Shown: positions 23,126 through 33,958 of the stretch, piece by piece
Layout of the letters: the number at the start of each line of letters is the position of its first letter
Numbering within the stretch: the first letter of the stretch is position 1
NCBI GenBank assembly: GCA_022432975.1
Contig: CM039512.1
Span: forward strand, 38,751,936 to 38,815,935
DNA length: 64,000 nt
Source: Begonia masoniana
Taxonomy: Eukaryota > Streptophyta > Magnoliopsida > Cucurbitales > Begoniaceae
Reading direction: 5' to 3'
Notes under the pieces: model-generated
The model's database searches: none
Told to the model about the DNA's origin: nothing
Seen by the model: only the letters and a program-made list of their open reading frames with translations
Made by a program: the position numbers and the translations under genes

Positions 23126-23574
23126 ATTTCCATATTTTTCCTAAAATCTATATCAATAATCAGAATTCTAATAACGTTTTCTATTCATGAAACTGACTCA
23201 ACTTGATATATTTACAAAAAATGCCATTATACATATATAATTACTAAAATCCTGTAAAGCCGGGTGTTACAGTTAGTTTAGAATAAGTGGTTGGGTAGTT
23301 AAGTCGTAGTAGGTTTTTTTAAGATTTATTGATCCGTTAAAAATTCGCGTTCAGTCAAAATTCCATATTTTTCCTAAAATCTATATCAATAATCAGAATT
23401 CTAATAACGTTTCTATTCATGAAACTGACTCAACTTGATATATTTACAAAAAATGCCATTATACATATATAATTACTAAAATCCTGTAAAGCCGGGTGTT
23501 ACAGTTAGTTTAGAATAAGTGGTTGGGTAGTTAAGTCGTAGTATGTTTTTTTAAGATTTATTGATTGTTTTATA
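23126..23574 (+). repeat. Tandem duplication across the M LTR edge
   Basis: About 205 bp, comprising the last part of the M LTR and about 60 bp of flank, is repeated with a 232-bp offset. LTR edges (GGGTGTTACA) lie at 23271 and 23503. Copies differ by one T in a run and one G/T change, so the event is recent. The bases at 23334-23362 look like a rearranged version of the LTR sequence left of copy one. Confidence 0.8.
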
Positions 23575-23699
23575 CGATTACCTATAAGTTTTGCAATATA
23601 AACAGTACATGCATCACGCTCTTTCAAAATAGCATGAAAATGAGTTTTACATGTGTTTTATGAAAGGAACTGAATTAATGAAAAGAAATGAATGCACGT
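23504..23699 (+). repeat. Host LTR fragment (probable left piece of LTR J)
   Basis: Resembles the interior of solo LTR N at about 36390-36575 (GTGGTTGGGTAG, ACATGCATCAC, CTTTCAAAATAGCATGAAAA), so it is part of a plus-oriented Tekay-type LTR. Element C begins at 23700. It may belong to the same LTR as 35001-35473, but the flanks of C do not match, so this is not certain. Confidence 0.5.
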
Positions 23700-24639
23700 T
23701 GTAACACCCGGTTTTGATGTGATTAATATTCCAATAAATAATGGTATTTTTGTAATATGTGAGATTAAGTCTGTTCTACGAACAGAAAGCATTATTAGAA
23801 CCCTAATGATTAATATGAGTTTTAGGTGAAATATGAAAAGTTTTGGAATCTTAACGCTAAATTTCGAGGTTTTGTGTTTCTCGTAACACAAAGGATATTT
23901 TGATAAAAATAGAAATGAGGTCCGATTTACGAACGGACAGTTTTAATAGAACCCTAGCAATAAATCGAAGTTATTGGGGAACTAAGAAAATTTGGAGAAA
24001 ACGAATTGTTAGCGAATTAATGAAACAAAGGACGAAACAAATATAAAAACAAAGGAAGGGCAAAAAGGTAATTTGCCAAGACAATTTCATTAAAACCACA
24101 ATTTCATTCTCCTCCTCCAGAACACTTCACGATTTCTTCCTTTCTCTTTTCCCCTCTCGGCGACTTCATTTCTCCCTCACGGTGTTCTCCTCTCCAACGA
24201 CCAACGCTTCTCCGATCAATCGTTGTCCTACACGTTTTCTCTTCTAAACCCAATCCTAGGTACGATTCTATAGTTTTCGGAAGGCTTACTTTGATTTCTA
24301 GAGTTTAAACGATTAGGGTTCGTTTAGGGTTTTTGTTAAAAACGTGATTTAGGGTTTGAAATCGATAGGTTTACTGTATTTATGAATATAATGGACGTAT
24401 TGGTGGTTATTGGACGAAGTTAGTAGAATTATTGATGAATATTAGAGTTTTGGTTGAATTGGAAAACTTAGTAACTCCATTAATGGAGGTTTTGGTGAGT
24501 TGAGCATGAAATACTCGACGAAATGCCTCAATGAAGTATTTTAGAGTTCTAAGAAATTTCTCTAGTTTAAAGTTTCGTTAATTTGGACGTTTAATATTTT
24601 AGACTCGTTTTAACGTCGATTGTTGTGAATTTGGTTTAG

Positions 24640-24684
24640 GTGAACAACGCTCGTCGACTGAGCTTGGATTGCAATGGACGCGAG
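24640..24684 (+). other. LTR exon 2 candidate (45 nt), element C
   Basis: Acceptor GTTTAG, donor GTAAGTTCTCG. Open in the shared phase with residues EQRSSTELGLQWTR, joining GDLDIGEDEIPPPEE in the next exon. Confidence 0.5.
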
Positions 24685-25404
24685 GTAAGTTCTCGTGACT
24701 TACTATGGCCGATTGGCCTACGCCGCACGTCGAAGTCACGTCGAGGATCGTTGGTGAATTTGTTTGTTTAAATGCTTTGATTGGGTAGTTAAGATTAGTT
24801 CTTTTATAGACTCTGCTTTTTTTATTGTCTCGATGGTATATATGTTGTATGTTATGTTATGTTATGCACGTGTACATGCATCATGGTTTTCAAAATAAGC
24901 ATAGAAAATGAATTTCCGCACTACGTTTTCATAAAAGAGATGTGGCCTGAAAGCGGGCTATTGATCTATTGTGAAGGCTGTGAAGGGCTTGTCACAATAC
25001 CACATCGTTTAAAAAGGAAATGAACAAATGAAATTAATGTACGTAATCTGTTATCTGGTCATGGCGAGGTGGGTTTAGCCCTCGGTGACAATCTGTCTGC
25101 GACTTAATTAAAAAGTAAAATGAACCAACGAAATGAATCTACGTAATCTGGTTACGCGAGGTGGGGCTCAGGCATGGCTGTTACAGATGTAAGCATGTAC
25201 CCCCCGTTAGGTGGAAAGGGTTGTCCAACCGCCAGACATGCCCTCTCCATCTAATAGGCTAATACCTCAGTAACAATCTGTCTGTGATGTAATGACCTGT
25301 TATATTATGTAATCTGCATGATTTCTGAACCTCACATGCATAGTATGCATCTGTATTTATGAAACTTGCTGAGCCTTTAGCTCATAGTTGTCTGTATGGT
25401 GTAG

Positions 25405-25451
25405 GTGATCTAGATATAGGTGAGGACGAGATCCCTCCACCCGAGGAATGA
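25405..25451 (+). other. LTR terminal exon candidate, element C
   Basis: Follows GTGTAG; reads GDLDIGEDEIPPPEE and stops at TGA 25449-25451. Copies in A, N, M, H, K and F differ mainly at third codon positions or by conservative changes. Confidence 0.5.
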
Positions 25452-25889
25452 TCAGTTGAAGAACGATGGCCCGTGGGAGTGTGCTGGTGTAGTCGGTGCG
25501 TTTTGACCTGTGGGGATGGTTGTAAGTATTTTGGGAAAAATAGTATAGTTAGAAACATTTTAGGATGTTTGGTTCTGGATAGAAAACATACGTGTTTTGA
25601 TGTTTTGGAAAATCATTTTATAAACTGCTTTTAGAAAGTCTTTTATTGTAAATATACTTGAACTGCTTGGAGTTTTATTTTAAATAGGGGAAATCGTTTA
25701 GGTTTTAAATGGATCCACGCAGTTCGTTTTTACGAAAGTTTACTATGTTTTTAAACACGTTTTAGAACGAAAGGTGAAATGAGTGAAGTTTTGAATGATT
25801 TTATGTTAAGTGTTTTAGTGATAATTGAGGAAGAAATTGGACGTATAGGTGTATGTATATGTAGGGGAAGAAAGAAAAAGGAAGGGGCA

Positions 25890-26105
25890 AACTCCCTGGA
25901 ATTTTGGATTCCAGGGAGGTTGCCGATCGATCGCCTGAGGAGGGGATCGATCGGCAATTAAGGTCGCCACTCTCTGGAAAGATCCAGAAAGTGTGGCGAT
26001 CGATCAAAGGAGCGATCGATCGCCGGTGTGAGGGGCGAACGATCGCCCCTCCATTTTCATGGTTGGCGATCGATTGCCTGCCAAAGGGGCGATCGATCGC
26101 CCTTG
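25890..26105 (+). repeat. GATCGATCG/hairpin cassette of element C LTR
   Basis: Holds a hairpin with stem CTCCCTGGAAT pairing ATTCCAGGGAG, a second CTCTGG...CCAGAA hairpin, and at least five GATCGATC-type palindromes. It is about 210 bp before the LTR end, the same relative place as in A, N, H, K, M and F. Confidence 0.75.
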
Positions 26106-26321
26106 CCTTTAATGGGACGATTGCCCCTTTTGCCCCTCGATTTGTGGCCGATGATTTTAATTGTTTTAAGATTTATTCAAATGGTTTTAAAATAGTTTTC
26201 GAACGATTTAAACGATTTGGTCTACAATTTAAATTCCGCTCAAACATTGCAAAGTTTACAAGGATAAAAAAAATAAAATAATACGGGAAATAAGAGTACA
26301 GTGTTAGGGTTGTTACAGTTA

Positions 26322-26334
26322 TGGTATCAGAGCC
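26322..26334 (+). promoter_or_regulatory. Primer binding site of element C (tRNA-iMet)
   Basis: Canonical TGGTATCAGAGCC four bases after the 5' LTR end. Confidence 0.95.
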
Positions 26335-26480
26335 CCCGGGTTTTAAAACCGGTTCTGTAGACTGATCGACTGCACAGCCACTACGCGGACATCTTTCCTC
26401 AACTGTAAGTACGTTTATGAGCTTTCTCTGATTTTAAATTTTCTTAGAATTATTGTCTTTAATTTTTTAGGACTACAAAA

Positions 26481-26955
26481 ATGGTTCGTAGAGCTAAAAA
26501 TAGGGACGACACCATAGATCTATTGAGGGGTGTCATTGCCCAACAATCCCGACACATTGACCGACAAGCGCAACATATAGGTAGGCAATCTCTTCAACTC
26601 GAGATATTGACGAACCGAGAAAACCCAAGGACCCAAGGGGTGGTCACTCCCAATAACCACGATATGAAGAGGATGGGCAAGGAAGAAATCAAACAAAGTC
26701 GACGAAAGCGGGTACGAGAACTACTTGGAGACCTCCGTGTCCTAAATGCAAGAAGGAGCATGATGGCGATTGTAGATTGGGCACATATAAGTGCTTTCGA
26801 TGTGGAGTGAAGGGACACTACATCAAAGATTGCCCGAAATCTGGCAGAGATCGAAAAAAGGTTACACCGATGATGATTGCCCCAAACGAAGACGAGGATA
26901 GCGCCCAACCCTCAGTCGTTTCAGGTATAGTTTTATTTCGACAGTTAATGGAATG
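26481..26955 (+). pseudogene. Element C gag remnant with internal deletion
   Basis: Starts MVRRAKNRDDTIDLLRG, like gag of A and M. After about 64 codons (HDMKRMGKEE) the whole capsid region is missing and the sequence jumps, out of frame, to the zinc-knuckle region, where another frame reads KCFRCGVKGHYIKDC. A few residues of the protease leader follow (EDEDSAQPSVVSG), and the homology ends near 26950. The track frame 26481-26810 is therefore a chimera of two frames. No product of this gag can be functional. Confidence 0.8.
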
Positions 26956-29224
26956 AAAAATATTAGAGTAGGGATGTAGTATAGAGTTAAAATTTCGGAA
27001 ATGATAATTGTGTGATAGGTTGAAGTAAGTTTAAAAATAGAGGGGGAACGACGTAGACTTCGAATAAAGGAGGGGTAGAGTTATGCGTTAAAGTCCATGA
27101 CCCGACATAACCGTGAGAATTGAGCACTTAAGATTCAATTTCCATGAGAGGGGTACAACTTACGAGATATAACCATCATCACCCTAATTAATAGACCCTT
27201 GGAGTTTAGAATGTGATCGATTGACGATAAATTTGAAGTTTAGATGTAAGACTTACTAGGGAATGTTCTAGATTGTCAAGGTATCGTTAGTACGTGCAAG
27301 TAGATAAGAAAATATAGCAAGAATTTAAATAACTTAGATTCACGAGAAGTTGGGAGGTTAACAGATCTCGAGGCAATAGAGTGATGATGGTTATGCAAAA
27401 AAGGTAATGCTCGAGTTACGAGTTTGGCCGATCCCCAGGAGATAAGTATAGTCTTAGAAGACTAGTCGATAATGAACGACTGCCCAATTTGTGAAAAGAT
27501 TTCGACTAACTTATTATAAGAGGGAGACATAGTAAAGTTAAGAGTAATCAATGAGTAGTAGACAATTCGTGCATTGGGAAGTGTTGAGTGGAGGTTATGA
27601 AGCAGAGGCCTAAGAACTACGAAGAACTTACGAACACAAACGTGATGACTACTGAAAGAGAGGTTTAGCGCTCTAAATCAGATGTCGTGTTTCGAAGTTT
27701 AAAGTAACTAGTATGACCATAGAAGGGATGGTGATTTGACTGGAGTCAGGTTATGGTTGATACGGTTTAAGTTAAGAGCCACAAAATGTAAGGCTTAAAC
27801 CCGAGATGGAAGTAGGAACATCGGTGTATGAGGGAAATAGAAGAGTAAGATTTGGGGGTTAGAGGAGATTGGAATCGAGGGCGTAAACTTATCTGCAACA
27901 AGTTTGCAAACAAGAAGACTGTTGGATGAGTCATTGTACAGAAGCCAAGTGGAATAAATAGAACCTGACTAGAAGGAACAAAAGGATATAGACCATCGGG
28001 TAGCTTGAGAGAAGCCCATGTGCGACATTTGAGAGAAGTGTGGGGGATTGTTAGATTCAATGAAGAGTTAAGGTTAGAAGTTTAACTCAGTGGTTAGTGC
28101 TGTACAAATTGTGAACTTTGCAATTTCAGAGATTTGACTCGTATTTGACAAGTCGAGGCCAATGGACACGTAAATGACTTATGGTTAGAAGGAATAGTTT
28201 AGAGAAAATCCATGGCGAGACTTAGGGACTTGACTGTGCTCGAAGTTAATAGAGATTTAAGTTAGACGAATGAGCATATTGTAGATAGTATAAGCGTTTC
28301 CGTTAGGAGATTATGAGAGAACTCATTAATGTGACTTAGAATGAAATGTGATATTTATAAGATCTAATGTACAAGTGAGCATGGGTCCGAAGATAGTAGC
28401 AACTTAAGCTCTCAGTTAAACCTGTTGAAGCCTTGAATGTCTTTCCGGGGACATAGTTGTCCGTATAAAAAAAAAGAAAATAAATAAAGATATATAGCAA
28501 TGGAAAGAGTTAAGTTGTTAGAACCGCATTGAAACAGGGATCAGCTCGGTGAGTTACCCGAGGAGGAATGTAACGTAGGATATCATTGATGGGGTACCTT
28601 GCGAAACATAGAGAATGGAATTCTAATCGAGAAGCTCACATAGAGATAGTTATTAAGACCCATGAAGTGTCCGAGGAAGGGTACAATTTGAATATTATTG
28701 ACAAAGAAGTTATACGGGAGCATTGCAAGAGAAATTTATACTCGATGGTTGTTGTACTGACTAAGGATAAGACCAACGAACTTATACATGAGTTTAGTTT
28801 ACAGCTTCGATATATATATATATAGAAATTGTTTTACCTGATATATGGATAAGGTCATAGTGTAGTTGAGATTTAGCGTTGGATTAAGTAATTTAAGAAG
28901 GCTTTGAGAGCGTGAAATGGTTAGGTACGTATTTGATAGACACAAGATAAGAAAGTTAGGAACTAAGTGAACTCAGTTCGAGGAGTCGAAGTTAAAATAG
29001 AAGAGAGTTTGGATTACAACCAGGATGTTGTTAGGAATCCTTGAACGATAGTCGACCCAAATGACGTTAGGGAATTGAAGTTATTTTGAGGATTGAGGAT
29101 ACGAGATAATCTTTAGGGACGAAAACCTTAATCATGAGGCTAATTGATAAGTTGGAGAGTTTAACGTTTTAGATGATTAAATATAGACCAACGCGTGCAC
29201 GAGTCGTTAGGTGTCGAGTATACA
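26956..29224 (+). other. Element C interior without recognisable pol
   Basis: About 2.3 kb, AG-rich on the plus strand, with no pol motif in any frame. The longest frame (28586-28825) is unlike known pol domains. A tRNA-like stretch is at 28073-28148. The situation matches the empty interior of element B and again suggests a non-autonomous type or heavy decay. The interior resumes after LTR P at 33647-33943. Confidence 0.5.
28073..28148 (+). other. tRNA-like or SINE-head-like sequence
   Basis: Contains TAACTCAGTGGTTAG, close to a pol III A box (TRGCNNAGTGG), and 36 bases downstream GATTTGACTC, close to a B box (GWTCRANNC). The ends can pair over about six positions including G-U pairs. D and T stems are poor, so it is not a functional tRNA. 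Confidence 0.3.
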
Positions 29225-29505
29225 GTTAGTGTCATGACCCGAGAGGGGGCTCAACAGAAACGCCAGGTTAAGCGATCAATCTCGGAGAGGTCCACCGACT
29301 AACCTAAGGCTGAGTGCGGAAGTTTTAACACAAATCCAGAACCTCCTCGAAGTAACAAATATAGAGAGTACAAACAATAGTAGAAATACCAGATAAACAA
29401 AAATAATTACATGCCAAAATAAGGTACAATCTCAATTGTCTTACATATATCACCAAATAGCAATAATAAAGATGTGACCAAAGGAAAATTCTGCTCAAAT
29501 CAGGT

Positions 29506-29531
29506 TCACTTCTTACCCTTCTTTCCTTTGC
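29506..29531 (-). other. LTR terminal exon candidate, solo LTR P
   Basis: In minus sense follows a pyrimidine-rich tract and CAG; reads (R)GKGKKGKK and then a TGA. The phase matches the upstream exon at 31869-31946. The tail is basic here, not acidic as in Tekay-type LTRs. Confidence 0.4.
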
Positions 29532-29745
29532 CTGAAAAAAAAAAAAGAGAAGTCGTTAGAGTGAGCAAGATGGTATACTGACCACTATCAAAACATGCAG
29601 GTCAGTTCAAGTACTATTAGTTCTCTACTTATTTCCCTTTTAGGACGACTTATGGTGCTAACACACCCCGACACTAGACAGACCAGCTAATAGGACTAGC
29701 CTAGCCCAGAGTCCCTCTCGCCAGTCGCAGGGCGTACCGCACATT

Positions 29746-31680
29746 CCACCTATTAGCAGGGGGTGTACCCTTCACCTATTAGCAGGGGGTGTACCCTCAC
29801 CTATTAGCAGGGGGTGTACCCTTCACCTATTAGCAGGGGGTGTACCCTCGCCTATTATCAGGGGTGTACCCTTCACCTATTAGCAGGGAGTGTACCCTTA
29901 CCTATTAGCAGGGGGTGTACCCTTCATCTATTAGCAGGGAGTGTACCCTCACCTATTATCAGGGGGTGTACCCTCACCTATTAGCAGGGGGTGTACCCTT
30001 CACCTATTAGCAGGGGGTGTACCCTCACCTATTATCAGGGGTGTACCCTCACCTATTAGCAGGGAGTGTACCCTCACCTATTATCAGGGGTGTACCCTCA
30101 CCTATTAGCAGGGGGTGTACCCTCACCTATTAGCAGGGAGTGTACCCTCACCTATTATCAGGGGTGTACCCTCACCTATTATCAGGGGTGTACCCTCACC
30201 TATTAGCAGGGGGTGTACCCTCACCTATTATCAGGGGTGTACCCTTCACCTATTAGCAGGGGGTGTACCCTTCACCTATTAGCAGGGGGTGTACCCTTCA
30301 CCTATTAGCAGGGAGTGTACCCTCGCCTATTATCAGGGGTGTACCCTTCACCTATTAGCAGGGAGTGTACCCTCACCTATTATACAGGGGTGTACCCTTA
30401 CCTATTAGCAGGGGGTGTACCCTCACCTATTAGCAGGGGGTGTACCCTCACCTATTATCAGGGGTGTACCCTCACCTATTAGCAGGGAGTGTACCCTCAC
30501 CTATTATCAGGGGTGTACCCTCACCTATTATCAGGGGTGTACCCTCACCTATTAGCAGGGAGTGTACCCTCACCTATTATCAGGGGTGTACCCTCACCTA
30601 TTAGCAGGGGGTGTACCCTTCACCTATTAGCAGGGGGTGTACCCTCACCTATTAGCAGGGGGTGTACCCTCACCTATTATCAGGGGTGTACCCTTCACCT
30701 ATTAGCAGGGGGTGTACCCTCACCTATTATCAGGGGTGTACCCTCACCTATTATCAGGGGTGTACCCTCACCTATTATCAGGGGTGTACCCTCACCTATT
30801 AGCAGGGGGTGTACCCTCACCTATTATCAGGGGTGTACCCTCACCTATTAGCAGGGGGTGTACCCTCACCTATTATCAGGGGTGTACCCTCACCTATTAG
30901 CAGGGGGTGTACCCTCACCTATTATCAGGGGTGTACCCTTCACCTATTAGCAGGGGGTGTACCCTCACCTATTAGCAGGGGGTGTACCCTCACCTATTAT
31001 CAGGGGTGTACCCTCACCTATTATCAGGGGTGTACCCTCACCTATTAGCAGGGGGTGTACCCTCACCTATTAGCAGGGGGTGTACCCTCACCTATTAGCA
31101 GGGGGTGTACCCTCACCTATTAGCAGGGGGTGTACCCTCACCTATTATCAGGGGTGTACCCTCACCTATTATCAGGGGTGTACCCTTCACCTATTAGCAG
31201 GGGGTGTACCCTTCACCTATTAGCAGGGAGTGTACCCTCACCTATTAGCAGGGGGTGTACCCTTCACCTATTAGCAGGGGGTGTACCCTCACCTATTATC
31301 AGGGGTGTACCCTCACCTATTATCAGGGGTGTACCCTCACCTATTATCAGGGGTGTACCCTCACCTATTAGCAGGGGGTGTACCCTTCACCTATTAGCAG
31401 GGAGTGTACCCTCACCTATTATCAGGGGTGTACCCTTCACCTATTAGCAGGGGGTGTACCCTCACCTATTATCAGGGGTGTACCCTCACCTATTATCAGG
31501 GGTGTACCCTTCACCTATTAGCAGGGGGTGTACCCTCACCTATTAGCAGGGGGTGTACCCTCACCTATTAGCAGGGGGTGTACCCTTCACCTATTAGCAG
31601 GGGGTGTACCCTCGCCTATTATCAGGGGTGTACCCTTCACCTATTAGCAGGGGGTGTACCCTCACGTATTAGCAGGGAGT
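29746..31680 (+). repeat. Tandem array of 24-26-bp units in LTR P
   Basis: About 78 copies of a unit containing CCTATTAGCAGGGGGTGTAC. Two subtypes alternate irregularly: CCTATTATCAGGGG (24 bp) and CCTATTAGCAGGGGG (25-26 bp), with TCA or TTCA at the joint. Frames across it are open only because the unit lacks stops. It lies in the inferred second intron of the LTR transcript. Confidence 0.95.
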
Positions 31681-31868
31681 ATACTACAGAACCTGGGCAA
31701 AATCCCCTGGTACTCTCAGCGAATGAGCCCAGCTAAGAGTGCCAGATGATTACCTCAAGTATCAAACTCCAAATGGAATAGCAGAAAACCAATAATCGAT
31801 ATGAATCCGTCAAGAAGTATACCTGCATACAAGATTAGGTAATACGAAGTAATTATAGTTACTCATAC

Positions 31869-31946
31869 CTCTAAGGCAAATCCTCCTATCCTCGGTAAAC
31901 CGTGGCTCCTCAGGAATGGTCTCAAACTTCGCAAACTCCTCAGAAT
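31869..31946 (-). other. LTR exon 2 candidate (78 nt), solo LTR P
   Basis: Minus sense: acceptor ACTCTCAG, donor GTATGAG. Open in the phase that joins the terminal exon, including FAKFETIPEEPRFTEDRR. Only one copy is present, so no conservation test is possible. Confidence 0.35.
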
Positions 31947-32178
31947 CTGAGAGTCAAAACAAGAGAGGAACCATGTTAAGAACTTACTGGGTTTGGAAAC
32001 GATATAAACAGCGAGCCGGGGCAAAAACAATGCCAAATGGCTCGGGTTGACTTTTGATCAAAAGTCAGCGCATGACAAAGTCAACGGTCAAAGTCAACAC
32101 TTGACTTTGACAGGTCAACGGTCAAACGGTCGGACCGGTCAATGGGTCGAACCAGTTCGGGTCGAACAGGCCAACGGG

Positions 32179-33285
32179 TCAGACCGGATCGGGTCGGACC
32201 AAGTCGGGTCGGATCTGGTTTGGGTCTAGCATAGTCAGATCGGGCTGGGTTGACCCGGCCTGATGGGCTCGGGTCGGACCCTGCCTGGAATGGCCTCGGG
32301 TCAAACCCGGCAAGCCCCAACTGGGTTTGGGCCCGGCCTGGCCCAAACCTGAGTCGGGCTTGGCCTGGTTCAGCCCGGGCCCAACTCGGTCTTGGGCCTG
32401 AGTCAACTCGGCCCAAAGCTCGAGTTGACTCAACCCAAAGCCGAGTTGACTCGGCCGCCAACGGCCGAGCACCGGTGAAACTCCGGCGCCACACCGACGA
32501 CCCAAAATGCCGAAAAAAATGAGTTTTCTAACCTGTCCTTCGATGAAACTCGTTTCCAATACGTTTCTAAGCCCTTTTTTGGTCTTCTCCTGCCCAAAAC
32601 ACCAAGAAATCGACTCTAAATCGCAGATTGACAAAACCCCAAAAACCTGAAACTTTCTAACCGAAAATTGGGAGATCGAGAGCTTACCTTCGAAAACTCT
32701 CTTCGCCAACGTTGATCTACGCTTTGAGACGAACTTTTGACACCCAAAGCCGAGTTGACTCAACCCAAAGCCGAGTTGACTCAACCCAAAGCCGAGTTGA
32801 CTCAACCCAAAGCCGAGTTGACTCAACCCAAAGCCGAGTTGACTCAACCCAAAGCCGAGTTGACTCAACCCAAAGCCGAGTTGACTCAACCCAAAGCCGA
32901 GTTGACTCAACCCAAAGCCGAGTTGACTCAACCCAAAGCCGAGTTGACTCAACCCAAAGCCGAGTTGACTCAACCCAAAGCCGAGTTGACTCAACCCAAA
33001 GCCGAGTTGACTCAACCCAAAGCCGAGTTGACTCAACCCAAAGCCGAGTTGACTCAACCCAAAGCCGAGTTGACTCAACCCAAAGCCGAGTTGACTCAAC
33101 CCAAAGCCGAGTTGACTCAACCCAAAGCCGAGTTGACTCAACCCAAAGCCGAGTTGACTCAACCCAAAGCCGAGTTGACTCAACCCAAAGCCGAGTTGAC
33201 TCAACCCAAAGCCGAGTTGACTCAACCCAAAGCCGAGTTGATCGCACCAAACGAAGGTTGTTCTGGCGTCGACAATTTTCCTCCT

Positions 33286-33360
<75 letters not shown>

Positions 33361-33444
33361 CTGCTTTTGTCGGCAGAAATGAAAGGATTGGGTTTCATTA
33401 TGAAACCTTATCCTTTCATTTACTAAAAATGAATAAATAAACAA
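32179..33444 (-). CDS. 421-codon frame in LTR P with heptapeptide repeats (doubtful)
   Basis: Runs in LTR sense from near the LTR start. A short N-terminus is followed by an RE-repeat from the GA microsatellite (33291-33358), then about 23 copies of QLGFGLS from the 21-bp array (32743-33240), then about 170 residues of non-repeat sequence. Since 21 is a multiple of 3 and the unit has no stop, frames are open on both strands over the array. The non-repeat tail is the only part that is not trivially open. I recognise no domain, and the ATG may lie upstream of the transcription start. Probably not a protein gene. Confidence 0.2.
32743..33240 (+). repeat. Tandem array of 21-bp units in LTR P
   Basis: About 23.5 nearly identical copies of a 21-bp unit containing GAGTTGACTC, a near-palindrome. 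Related scattered copies lie at 32400-32455. Next to a CT microsatellite at about 33289-33358. Confidence 0.95.
33289..33358 (+). repeat. CT microsatellite
   Basis: Two blocks of (CT)n separated by CCTCG. In the sense strand of LTR P it is a GA tract near the start of the leader, the place where other LTRs here have CT-rich leaders. Confidence 0.95.
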
Positions 33445-33943
33445 ATAAAATATTTATTTATTTATTTATTCTTTTAATTTCATTAATTCTTTATAATCAA
33501 TTCAATTTCGTTAACGCTCGGTTTCTCGATTTCATTTCTTACCGAATAATTCCCTTAAATTGACTTCAAATTTACATTTTCAAATTTCGCGAAAAATTTA
33601 TTCGAAAATTTTAAAAACACCAAAATTTTGCAGATTTTACAGTTAGAGATCGTTGATTGAGGGCTTAGAAAATTTGGTAAGATTTGATGCGTAAGCGAGG
33701 ACGTGTTTAGGCCAATTGAGAGTAAGGATTATGGTTAGGAGGTTAATGTGAAAATTTGAGTTGGGATATATACCGACTGCGGACGAAGTCGATGAAATTA
33801 TGTTAAGTTTGAGTTACAGCCCAGGAGTTGAAAGAAAATTAAAAGGAATGGAGCGATTGTGAGTCAAGGTATAAGGCCGCAAGACATGAGACGTTAATAT
33901 CAAGGACTACAAGTTAAGTCAAATTTTGGGGACAAAATTTCAA

Positions 33944-33958
33944 TTAAGGTGGGTAGAA
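33944..33958 (+). promoter_or_regulatory. Element C polypurine tract
   Basis: AATTAAGGTGGGTAGAA, the tract and its lead-in, immediately before the 3' LTR; preceded by GGGGACAAAATTT as in A and B. Confidence 0.7.

Larger units (their letters stand above)
1..23271 (-). mobile_element. Element M: Ty3/gypsy Tekay/Del-type retrotransposon, 5' part only
   Basis: Minus-strand element. The window holds its 5' LTR, primer site, leader, gag, protease and the first residues of RT; the rest lies left of base 1. The LTR begins (minus sense) at 23271 with TGTAACACCCGG and ends at 1976 just before a tRNA-iMet primer site. The LTR is split by element A (2305-20125) and by Cassandra (20251-21075). Removing these leaves about 2.65 kb, close to LTRs K, C and F. 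The coding part has several in-frame stops, so this copy is dead. The assignment to Tekay/Del rests on close similarity to the gag and protease of element A. Confidence 0.85.
20126..23271 (-). repeat. Element M 5' LTR, main part
   Basis: Continues the LTR begun at 1976-2304. At 20126-20250 and 21076-21150 it holds the GATCGATCG and hairpin cassette. In minus sense it starts at 23271 (TGTAACACCCGGC) with a leader ending at a donor near 22715. Exon-like segments are at 22293-22337 and 21643-21689. Cassandra interrupts it at 20251-21075 with target duplication GATCG. Confidence 0.8.
23700..26317 (+). repeat. Element C 5' LTR
   Basis: Full-length 2618-bp LTR, TGTAACACCC to GGTTGTTACA. The leader exon ends near 24260 (CCTAG/GTACG). 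Exon-like segments are at 24640-24684 and 25405-25451. The GATCGATCG and hairpin cassette is at about 25890-26105. Confidence 0.9.
29230..33641 (-). mobile_element. Solo LTR P (4.4 kb) with two tandem arrays
   Basis: Ends TGTCATGACC and GATTTTACA; target duplication GTTAG at 29225-29229 and 33642-33646. There is no second LTR or interior, so it is a solo LTR. Minus sense is inferred from layout: TG start at 33641, GA-repeat leader, 21-bp array, donor at about 31987, exon 31869-31946, a large intron holding the 24-26-bp array, then exon 29506-29531 and the LTR end. At 4412 bp it is long for a plant LTR. Confidence 0.85.

Noticed and set aside
30489..31447. Repetitive frames across the 24-26-bp array (YPHLLSGV-type peptides)
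   Set aside because: Open only because the unit lacks stops; frames switch with each length variant and lie in an inferred intron.
29746..31680. CRISPR-like appearance of many short direct repeats
   Set aside because: Units are head-to-tail with no unique spacers, and the setting is a plant LTR with a 5-bp target duplication. It is a minisatellite.
32712..33440. Plus-strand frames across the 21-bp array
   Set aside because: The 21-bp unit is open in several frames on both strands; these are antisense to the LTR and show no domain.
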